IMG/VR virus record: IMGVR_UViG_3300034105_001531
Location: 1-25,627 of that record
Source of the DNA: a virus
Strand: one strand, 5' to 3'
DNA: 25,627 bases
The first letter of the stretch is position 1. Each line of letters begins with the position of its first letter. Shown here in pieces: positions 21,108 to 25,627 of this stretch. Under the pieces are notes generated by a model. That model searched no databases. It had not been told where the DNA came from and worked only from the letters and a program-made list of their open reading frames with translations. The position numbers and the translations under genes are program-made.

Positions 21108-21117
21108 AAACAACCAA

Positions 21118-21528
21118 ATGAAAGAGTACAATGCAAAGATGTTGGAGATTAAATCATTTTGCGAGGAAATAAATCAATGGATCACCACGGCTCCGAGTGC
21201 CGAACATTTGGATGAATGCGACGAGTATTTAAGGCAATTATCTGCTTACTATTCTCGCTATACTATGATTAGTGGAATGAATGAAAGTATTTACGCCTAC
21301 TTAATGATGACTTGTATAAAAAATATGCCAGACGAGGAGTACAAGAAAATAAAGCATTCATCTACTTTGACTGATTATTACATAAAGGGAAAATATCCAA
21401 ATGCTACGGCTATCTTTGAGCAATGTAGAGCCGTTCAAAAGTTACTAATTGTAACCTCTGATAATTATCGGACATTATTAAGTAGCTTTAGGCAGGAAAG
21501 GATTTTAGTAGGACACATGACAACTTAA
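21118..21528 (+). CDS. Hypothetical 136-aa protein
   Basis: A 136-aa helical protein starting at ATG 21118, directly after the motif aaaaacaaccaa that precedes several genes here; an in-frame ATG at 21073 lies within the previous gene and is less likely. Patterns such as CEEINQWITTAPSAEHLDEC, then LRQLSAYYSRYTMISGMNES and IFEQCRAVQKLLIVTSDNYR suggest a helical bundle, with scattered Cys not arranged as a metal site. Function unknown. It ends just before the tRNA-like cluster. Confidence 0.65.
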   Translation: MKEYNAKMLEIKSFCEEINQWITTAPSAEHLDECDEYLRQLSAYYSRYTMISGMNESIYAYLMMTCIKNMPDEEYKKIKHSSTLTDYYIKGKYPNATAIFEQCRAVQKLLIVTSDNYRTLLSSFRQERILVGHMTT

Positions 21529-21534
21529 AGAAAT

Positions 21535-21609
21535 AACAAGGTAGTTCAGTGGTTTAGAACGGCCTGGGTAACGCTGGGTGCGACGCATGTTCGAATCATG
21601 CCCTTGTTG
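21535..21609 (+). tRNA. tRNA-like gene, isotype uncertain, 8-nt anticodon loop
   Basis: Acceptor AACAAGG (21535-21541) pairs perfectly with CCTTGTT (21602-21608). D-stem GTTC/GAAC with a 9-nt loop, variable loop of 5 nt and T-arm GCATG-TTCGAAT-CATGC are canonical. The anticodon arm is odd: GCCTG (21562-21566) pairs with TGGGT (21575-21579) only through three G-U pairs, leaving an 8-nt loop GGTAACGC. No usable isotype can be given. CCA is not encoded (CCC follows). It may be a real but unusual or a decaying tRNA. Confidence 0.65.
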
Positions 21610-21621
21610 CCCTACAAATGG

Positions 21622-21744
21622 CAGACATTAAACTAGAGTGAAATAAATGGTGGTAATATTTCTAAAGTCTGTATTGTACCACTACTTACCACCCGAAGGT
21701 TGAGCAATGCTGGCACCGTGCGTTGATAAAGGGATGGAACGGTG
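21622..21744 (+). other. Structured segment between tRNA-like genes
   Basis: No gene here. CAGACATTA (21622-21630) can pair with TAAAGTCTG (21663-21671; one mismatch). GGTGGTAA (21649-21656) pairs perfectly with TTACCACC (21686-21693), so the two stems interleave as in a pseudoknot. CACCGT (21714-21719) pairs with ACGGTG (21739-21744). Together they suggest a structured RNA or a decayed tRNA array. Confidence 0.35.
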
Positions 21745-21752
21745 TAAATTTT

Positions 21753-21854
21753 AGCAAGATGGCGGAATGGTAGACGCACATCCTAAATACATTCAGATGG
21801 TGGAACTGAATTAATTGGGTGTACCACTTGCGGGTTCGAATCCCGTTCTGACTA
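21753..21854 (+). tRNA. Interrupted or decayed class II-like tRNA
   Basis: D-arm GCG-GAATGGTAGA-CGC is typical of Leu tRNAs, and the T-arm GCGGG-TTCGAAT-CCCGT is complete. Acceptor AGCAAGA/TCTGACT has two mismatches. ACATCC (21778-21783) pairs with GGGTGT (21817-21822), but the loop between is 33 nt instead of 7 and holds its own hairpin ATTCAG/CTGAAT (21791-21796, 21805-21810). It looks like a tRNA with an insertion of about 26 nt in the anticodon loop, or a pseudogene. Confidence 0.45.
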
Positions 21855-21859
21855 CTTTT

Positions 21860-21903
21860 TAAACCTCTCTTAAATCTCTCTTAAACCTCTAATAAACCTC
21901 TAA
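21860..21903 (+). repeat. Four 11-bp tandem repeats before thyX
   Basis: TAAACCTCTCT, TAAATCTCTCT, TAAACCTCTAA and TAAACCTCTAA follow one another without gaps, and TAAAATG continues into the thyX start at 21908. An 11-bp period puts every copy on nearly the same DNA face, suggesting an operator; as RNA it is a pyrimidine-repeat leader that could bind a translational regulator. Confidence 0.75.
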
Positions 21904-21907
21904 TAAA

Positions 21908-22552
21908 ATGAAAGTAGAACTTTTAGAAATATTTGGAAACGATGACATGGTAGCAAATGCGGCCCGCGTTTCGTATGGCAAAGAAGCAAGTAATTACACT
22001 GTTGAGCAAAATGGAAAGCTAATAAAATATCTTGCGGAACACAATCACACCTCTCCTTTTCGCCATCCACAACTGCAATACAGAATAACCTGCCCTATTT
22101 ATGTAGAAAGGCAGTTATTTAAGCATCAGGTAGGATTGACGGCTAATTCTATCTCTGGCAGGTATGTAGATTTTGAAGATAATTACTACAAAATTGATAC
22201 TTGGAGAAAACAAAGTAAATCAAGTAAGCAAGGCAGTGGCGAAAATTTAGATGAAATAAACAATGTGACAGCGTTATTTTTTCAAGATGCTGTAATAAGT
22301 TATTGTACGACTGCCTATCAAAAGTTAATTGAATTAGGAGTAGCAAAAGAACAGGCGCGTACTATTTTACCATTAAATTTAGAAACTACTTTTATCTGGA
22401 CAGGGAGTTTATTAGCTTACATAAACTTTTGGAAGTTAAGAATTACGCGAGATACACAGGCTGAAACAATGCAAATAGCGCAGGATATGCTACATGAATT
22501 AAAATTGCGTACTAATAGTTTTGAACACTCTTTAAAAGCATTTTATTTATGA
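21908..22552 (+). CDS. thyX: Flavin-dependent thymidylate synthase
   Basis: A 214-aa ThyX, which makes dTMP from dUMP with methylene-tetrahydrofolate, FAD and NADPH. Family marks are AARVSYGKEA (18-27), HNHTSPFRHPQLQYRI (45-60), the ThyX motif region FKHQVGLTANSISGRYVDF (71-89), ARTILPLNLETTFIWTGSL (150-168) and RDTQAETMQIAQDML (181-195). The motif reads K-H-Q with one extra residue before NSISGRY, compared with the consensus RHRxxSxNxxSxRY; S83 and R85-Y86 are retained. The gene is preceded by 11-bp repeats and overlaps the hydrolase gene by 4 nt. It supplies thymidylate for phage DNA together with the deaminase. Confidence 0.92.
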   Translation: MKVELLEIFGNDDMVANAARVSYGKEASNYTVEQNGKLIKYLAEHNHTSPFRHPQLQYRITCPIYVERQLFKHQVGLTANSISGRYVDFEDNYYKIDTWRKQSKSSKQGSGENLDEINNVTALFFQDAVISYCTTAYQKLIELGVAKEQARTILPLNLETTFIWTGSLLAYINFWKLRITRDTQAETMQIAQDMLHELKLRTNSFEHSLKAFYL

Positions 22553-22920
22553 CAATTAACGTCGATGACTTAATGAAGGCATCAGGAAAAAATCCTGACT
22601 TTGACGAAGTTAGGGGAATGAGGCATAATAGCGATAAATTACGATACGACCTTATTCCCGCGCTTGCTAATCGTGAATATGCCAAAATATGGACACAGGC
22701 ATTAGGAAAATATCCAGAGGGCAACTGGGAAAAGGGTATGCCTTGGACAGAGGTAATTGCTTCCGCAATGAGGCACTTGGAAGCGATAAGGCTGGGAGAA
22801 GATATAGATGCAGAATCAGGACTACTCCACGCTGCACATTTACAGGCAAACGCCGCGATGCTCACTGAATATTATTTTACTAAACAAGATTTTGATAACC
22901 GTAAAAAATACGACAAATGA
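22549..22920 (+). CDS. dATP/dGTP diphosphohydrolase-like (DUF5664)
   Basis: A 123-aa protein with the DUF5664/dGTP_diPhyd_N layout: MRHNSDKLRYDLIPALANRE (24-43), KYPEGNWEKGMPWTEVIASA (54-73), MRHLEAIRLGEDIDAESGLL (74-93), then HAAHLQANAAML. The conserved RHL-x16-D-x-E-S-G-x-x-H-x-A-H residues are present. Family members are MazG-like nucleotide hydrolases thought to act on dNTPs. It is translationally linked to thyX (ATGA) and sits in a nucleotide module, consistent with pool control. The exact substrate cannot be told. Confidence 0.8.
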   Translation: MTINVDDLMKASGKNPDFDEVRGMRHNSDKLRYDLIPALANREYAKIWTQALGKYPEGNWEKGMPWTEVIASAMRHLEAIRLGEDIDAESGLLHAAHLQANAAMLTEYYFTKQDFDNRKKYDK

Positions 22921-23165
22921 AAAAGACGGCAGTTGAATGGTTGATTGAAAAGTTAGACCAAAATTTTGATTATGTAGCAGATACATTAATTGAACAAGCC
23001 AAAGAAATGGAAAAGGAGCAGATTATTAATTCTCATGTAACTGGATTAATTGAACCTATAATAATGAAAAATTACAAAGGACTTTCAGTTGATGAAATTA
23101 AAGTAGAGATAACAAAACAAGCAGAAGAATATTACAACGAAACTTTTAAAAACGAAACAAAATGA
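22917..23165 (+). CDS. Conserved small phage protein, 82 aa
   Basis: An 82-aa acidic helical protein: KTAVEWLIEKLDQNFDYV, then LIEQAKEMEKEQIINSHVTG, and a C-terminal EEYYNETFKN. The pattern TAVEWLIEKL followed by QAKEMEKEQII and YYNETF recurs in early regions of many Bacteroidetes phages and prophages, without assigned function. It overlaps both neighbours by 4 nt, so it is co-translated with the hydrolase and the deaminase. Confidence 0.75.
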   Translation: MKKTAVEWLIEKLDQNFDYVADTLIEQAKEMEKEQIINSHVTGLIEPIIMKNYKGLSVDEIKVEITKQAEEYYNETFKNETK

Positions 23166-23695
23166 TTTTAACCGACAAGACAATTAATGACGAAATTAAC
23201 GAAGGCAACATCGTTATAGAGCCATTTAATCCTAATAACTTAGGAACGAATAGCTATGATTTAACGCTTTCAAACACGCTTATTTTATACACCGAAAGGG
23301 TTTTAGATGTGCGAAAGAAAAACCCATCCGCACCAATGATTATTCCCGATGAAGGTTTGATTTTACAACCCGGAATAGTTTATCTTGCATCTACGGTGGA
23401 ATATACTCAAACTTTAAAACACGTGCCAGTTATTCAGGGTAAATCTTCATTAGGTAGATTAGGTTTATTTGTACACATCACAGCCGGATTTGGAGATACG
23501 GGCTTTGCCGGACATTGGACGCTGGAGTTAGTTTGCATTCAACCTTTACGTATATATCCAGGAATGAAGATAGCGCAAATAGTTTATCATGATATTTCAG
23601 AGATGCCAAATGTAAGCTACGATAAAAAAGAAGATGCTAAATATTCAAATCAGGGGAAAGATCCAGTAGCATCAAAAAACTATCTAAACAAATAG
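23162..23695 (+). CDS. dcd: dCTP deaminase
   Basis: A 177-aa dCTP deaminase of the dUTPase superfamily, converting dCTP to dUTP. Marks: MILTDKTINDEINEGNIVIE, NLGTNSYDLTLSNTL (27-41), LQPGIVYLASTVEYTQ (68-83), GKSSLGRLGL (93-102), then AGFGDTGFAGHWTLELVC (108-125) with the catalytic Glu at about 122, and YPGMKIAQIVY (132-142). With a dUTPase step it would supply dUMP to ThyX encoded 1 kb upstream; whether this enzyme is bifunctional cannot be seen. It overlaps the preceding gene by 4 nt (ATGA). Length is typical. Confidence 0.93.
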   Translation: MILTDKTINDEINEGNIVIEPFNPNNLGTNSYDLTLSNTLILYTERVLDVRKKNPSAPMIIPDEGLILQPGIVYLASTVEYTQTLKHVPVIQGKSSLGRLGLFVHITAGFGDTGFAGHWTLELVCIQPLRIYPGMKIAQIVYHDISEMPNVSYDKKEDAKYSNQGKDPVASKNYLNK

Positions 23696-23697
23696 CC

Positions 23698-23817
23698 ATG
23701 AATAATAAACAAATAACTATTTTATATAGAACGCTTTCTATTATTTTTAGCTTAATATCTTTAATTGCTGGTTCAATTTTGTTAATAAGACTTTATAATT
23801 ACTTCTTTAATAAATAG
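23698..23817 (+). CDS. Tiny single-span membrane protein, 39 aa
   Basis: A 39-aa frame from ATG 23698 to TAG 23817, fitting exactly between dcd and the next gene (2-nt gaps). A basic N-terminus precedes one hydrophobic span (about residues 11-30: LYRTLSIIFSLISLIAG and on) and a short polar end. Both flanks start after a gcc-ATG context (gccATG), suggesting co-expression. Function unknown; could be a small lysis or membrane-modifying protein. Confidence 0.55.
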   Translation: MNNKQITILYRTLSIIFSLISLIAGSILLIRLYNYFFNK

Positions 23818-23819
23818 CC

Positions 23820-24068
23820 ATGACCGACGAAGAAAAGAAAGCAAAGCGAGCTGCTTATATGGTACAATGGAGGCAAAATTTAAGCCGCTTCCAGAAAGAA
23901 AAAAGGAGGTCAAAAGAAAACGAATACCGAAAGAAATTGCGTACTGAATGGACACCCGAACAACTTGAAAAATCAAGGGAATTAAATAGGATTTACTACG
24001 CAAACAATAAAGAAAAATTATTAGCTAATATGGCAATTTATCGAGAAAACAAAAAAAAAAAATTATGA
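23820..24068 (+). CDS. Charged, helical 82-aa protein
   Basis: An 82-aa Lys/Arg/Glu-rich helical protein: MTDEEKKAKRAAYMVQWRQN, then WTPEQLEKSRELNRIYYANN, ending RENKKKKL. Its layout resembles that of the protein at 11634-11879 (MTPEQ start, TPE(Q/K) in the middle, NNKEK near the end), suggesting paralogues or a recurrent module. The same Lys/Tyr-rich patterns occur in the linker of the zinc-knuckle HNH protein at 9523-10440. Stop overlaps the following start (ATGA). Possible nucleic-acid binding; unproven. Confidence 0.65.
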   Translation: MTDEEKKAKRAAYMVQWRQNLSRFQKEKRRSKENEYRKKLRTEWTPEQLEKSRELNRIYYANNKEKLLANMAIYRENKKKKL

Positions 24069-24193
24069 TAACTGAAAATGAAAAGCAAAAATTGATTAAA
24101 GATGCTGTTACTATTTTTGTAGCTGCTGGGGGCGTTGTTACTTTGGCTTTCGCCATTTACTTTATTGGTGATCTTATAAAAAAATGGTACTGA
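24065..24193 (+). CDS. Tiny single-span membrane protein, 42 aa
   Basis: A 42-aa frame from ATG 24065 (ATGA overlap) to TGA 24193. It starts with a charged helix (MITENEKQKLIKDAV), then has one span (about residues 16-36: TIFVAAGGVVTLAFAIYFIG) and a basic end (KKWY). The next frame begins in its stop codon, so it is probably translated. No function visible. Confidence 0.6.
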   Translation: MITENEKQKLIKDAVTIFVAAGGVVTLAFAIYFIGDLIKKWY

Positions 24194-24330
24194 TGAAATA
24201 TGAAATTAAATGGAAAACAGGTAAAGTAATTACCGAGGCTGAAAACATAGAAGAAGCCATTAAGAAATTTAAAGAGTTAAGGATAAAGGTACCAGACAAA
24301 GAAATAAGTATTGCATCATTTGGTAAGTAG
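24193..24330 (+). CDS. Hypothetical 45-aa protein
   Basis: A 45-aa frame from ATG 24193 (sharing TGATG with the previous stop) to TAG 24330: MKYEIKWKTGKVITEAENIE, then a helix EEAIKKFKELRIKVPDKEI and a final strand. It looks like a complete small beta-alpha-beta protein, last in its transcription unit before the terminator at 24351. Function unknown. Confidence 0.6.
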   Translation: MKYEIKWKTGKVITEAENIEEAIKKFKELRIKVPDKEISIASFGK

Positions 24331-24350
24331 GTTAATTTAGGTTGATTTTG

Positions 24351-24382
24351 TCCCGTATCATTTTGGTACGGGATTTTTTTTT
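24351..24382 (+). terminator. Intrinsic terminator after nucleotide module
   Basis: TCCCGTA (24351-24357), loop of 9 nt, TACGGGA (24367-24373), then nine T. It ends the unit that includes thyX, the hydrolase, dcd and the small membrane-protein genes. The next 80 nt (24383-24440) are A/T-rich with no exact TAnnTTTG box; a promoter for the following gene is probably there but cannot be pinned. Confidence 0.88.
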
Positions 24383-24440
24383 AAATAAATACACAAATAT
24401 TTTTTTATATAATTATTTATATATAAATTTACGTATTGAA

Positions 24441-24468
24441 ACGATTATTTACCATTAAAAACAACCAA
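24441..24468 (+). promoter_or_regulatory. Shared leader motif, copy 2
   Basis: ACGATTATTTACCATTAAAA followed by ACAACCAA and ATG. It is nearly the same as the leaders at 18583 and 24839, with GATTA-TTACCA-TAAAA shared. Confidence 0.5.
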
Positions 24469-24804
24469 ATGGCAACTTTAGCAAAAACAACAGAAAACAA
24501 CGCAATAGTTAAAGCACTTAAAAAAATAGCTGGAACTAAATGGACTGGAACAACTATTCATACAAATTTAGATGCTTGTTTAACAGGAATAAATTTAGGC
24601 AGTACAAATTCAGGATGGTACAAACCATCGGCATCAAGAATAGATGGATTAACTGGTATTTATATGATTAATCAAGATGGTTCAATTTTTTGCGAGGCTA
24701 GGGTTATAAAAGAAAGCGAAAAAGAATATAAAATAGAATATATGACAATGGCAGGATGGAATGAATTTGAAAATCTGTTTCATCAATTTATGGATGAAAA
24801 TTAA
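24469..24804 (+). CDS. Hypothetical 111-aa protein
   Basis: A 111-aa protein from ATG 24469 (leader acaaccaa); an in-frame TTG at 24436 would add 11 residues but lies in the untranslated leader. It contains KALKKIAGTKWTGTTIHTNL, SGWYKPSASRIDGLTGIYMI and MAGWNEFENLFHQFMDEN, a mixed fold with aromatic residues. No catalytic pattern seen. It is separated from the preceding unit by a terminator and from the next gene by a GC hairpin, so it may be a separate small transcript. Confidence 0.65.
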   Translation: MATLAKTTENNAIVKALKKIAGTKWTGTTIHTNLDACLTGINLGSTNSGWYKPSASRIDGLTGIYMINQDGSIFCEARVIKESEKEYKIEYMTMAGWNEFENLFHQFMDEN

Positions 24805-24816
24805 AAAAAAAGAAAA

Positions 24817-24838
24817 GAGAGGGATTAAACGCCCTCTC
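24817..24838 (-). terminator. Hairpin, terminator-like on the minus strand
   Basis: GAGAGGG (24817-24823) pairs with CCCTCTC (24832-24838). On the plus strand no U-tract follows, but on the minus strand the hairpin runs into TTTTC and ten T (24801-24816), so it would stop antisense transcription. No minus-strand gene is visible here. Confidence 0.45.
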
Positions 24839-24865
24839 CATTATTTACCATTAAAAAACAAACAA
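24839..24865 (+). promoter_or_regulatory. Shared leader motif, copy 3
   Basis: CATTATTTACCATTAAAAAA followed by CAAACAA and ATG. Together with the leaders at 18583 and 24441 it defines a recurrent 5' element placed immediately before start codons. Confidence 0.5.
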
Positions 24866-25129
24866 ATGGAAAAGACAATTTATTCAGTGATGTATTTTGG
24901 CAATGCTAAAAGGTATCAGGATTTATGCGAAGAAGTTGCAGCCTATTCAAAGAGGCATGCTGTTGAAAAGGTTTATTCTAAAATGCGCAATGAAGATTAT
25001 TTCCCTGAAGATGATTTTTTATGGGGAGGCGTTGTTAAGGATTGTGACGGCAACGTAATTGCAGAAATAGGAAGCGAAACTATCGAGTACGATGGTGGAT
25101 ATTTTTACGCAGAACCTGTAATTCTTTAA
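24866..25129 (+). CDS. Hypothetical 87-aa protein
   Basis: An 87-aa protein from ATG 24866 (an in-frame ATG at 24761 lies within the previous gene and the hairpin, so is unlikely). KTIYSVMYFGNAKRYQDLCE begins a strand-helix unit, followed by SKRHAVEKVYSKMRNEDYF and a beta-rich end (LWGGVVKDCDGNVIAEIGSE). The mixture suggests a small alpha/beta protein. No recognised family. Start has the shared leader motif. It precedes the lysis-like gene by 2 nt. Confidence 0.65.
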   Translation: MEKTIYSVMYFGNAKRYQDLCEEVAAYSKRHAVEKVYSKMRNEDYFPEDDFLWGGVVKDCDGNVIAEIGSETIEYDGGYFYAEPVIL

Positions 25130-25131
25130 TC

Positions 25132-25627
25132 ATGAAAGAACCTATTATTGATTACGTACCACAAAATAAACGGCTGCCATATCAGGTAGCTACAGGTATT
25201 GGAATTGCTTTTGTTGTAGGCTTAATTTATTCTCCAATAAATACCCAATACAATTATACCTCATTTGTACCCATTATTGAACGCGACACAGTTTACGTTC
25301 ACAAAATTACTACGCTTACATTCCCTGCAAAGGAAGAAAGTAAAGAGATAGATGAAGAAGCATATGGATCTCGCAGCTACGGATGGGAAGTGCGTAAATT
25401 ATCAGGTGAACAATTACGCCAAACATTAGAAGGTAGAGGATTCAGAAACTTAAAAGGAGTTGATAAGTCAAAATTACGTCGCATTTATATCGCCTATTGC
25501 TACGAATCAATGCTAATGAACGTACATCTATTGACTGATTTCCCTATTTCTATGATTTATAGCTTCTTTATCATTGAGGCTACCAGTGCAGGAATTGAAA
25601 CTGAATTATGGCGTAAACACGCAAATG
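25132..25627 (+). CDS. Membrane-anchored glucosaminidase/lytic protein, partial
   Basis: The frame starts with ATG 25132 and is still open at the right edge (165 codons seen). Residues about 18-36 form a hydrophobic anchor near a basic patch. A linker follows (37-90), and then a helical domain with FPISMIYSFFIIEATSAGIE and TELWRKHAN at the edge. This matches the entry of FlgJ-type glucosaminidase/lytic transglycosylase domains (P-x-S-x-x-x-x-x-x-I-x-E, catalytic Glu at about 149, then the T-x-L-x-x-x-x-N segment). It would cut peptidoglycan during lysis or entry. The domain is truncated, so the assignment is provisional. Confidence 0.6.
   Translation, partial: MKEPIIDYVPQNKRLPYQVATGIGIAFVVGLIYSPINTQYNYTSFVPIIERDTVYVHKITTLTFPAKEESKEIDEEAYGSRSYGWEVRKLSGEQLRQTLEGRGFRNLKGVDKSKLRRIYIAYCYESMLMNVHLLTDFPISMIYSFFIIEATSAGIETELWRKHAN

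Noticed and set aside
21073-21117. N-terminal extension of the 136-aa gene from ATG 21073
   Set aside because: It lies within the coiled-coil gene; the ATG at 21118 has the aaaaacaacca context.
21535-21854. tmRNA
   Set aside because: The 5' end does not pair with the 3' end of the cluster and no tag-peptide frame was found; two separate tRNA-like units fit better.
24761-24865. N-terminal extension of the 87-aa gene
   Set aside because: It would start inside the previous gene and read through a GC hairpin; the ATG at 24866 follows the shared leader motif.
1-25627. CRISPR array
   Set aside because: No regularly spaced identical repeats with unique spacers; the only regular tandem repeats are the 23-bp iterons and the 11-bp units.

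Overview
The window looks like part of a tailed, HK97-fold bacteriophage or prophage (siphovirus-like head genes) from a Bacteroidetes host. Host evidence: A/T-rich genes, starts preceded by A-rich leaders instead of Shine-Dalgarno sequences, and several upstream boxes matching the Bacteroidetes -7 consensus TAnnTTTG. No integrase, repressor, tape measure or tail genes are inside the window, so lifestyle and tail type stay open.

Left third, minus strand (about 11.1 kb down to 1): packaging and head module. In transcription order: a 53-aa ribbon-helix-helix-like protein, a packaging-type HNH endonuclease, a second Cys-rich HNH protein, a GC-rich non-coding island (cos candidate), small terminase, a small membrane protein, large terminase, an 87-aa unknown, portal, prohead protease, major capsid protein, gp6-like connector, a head-closure protein fused to a long Ala/Ser repeat and lectin-like domain, two small proteins, a gp10-like protein, and a tail-completion protein cut by the window edge.

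Right two thirds, plus strand (11.2 kb to the end): early genes. They start at a divergent promoter region with SSB, followed by small genes, a homing-type HNH gene, an HNH-SF2 helicase fusion, a replication initiator carrying four 23-bp iterons inside its own gene (a lambda-like origin), and an accessory protein before a strong terminator. A 57-aa gene then forms its own promoter-to-terminator unit. A Bet/RecT annealing protein and RecE-like exonuclease follow, then a tRNA-like cluster, then a nucleotide module (ThyX, a MazG-like hydrolase, dCTP deaminase), tiny membrane proteins and, at the right edge, a membrane-anchored glucosaminidase-like protein, probably lysis-related.

The most notable unexplained element is a compact RNA gene at about 14230-14325. 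It has a TAnnTTTG box placed so that transcription would begin at the first hairpin, then three perfect or near-perfect 9-bp hairpins. The last is an intrinsic terminator, and the loops of hairpins 1 and 3 are complementary over 7 nt. It lies directly before the HNH-helicase gene.
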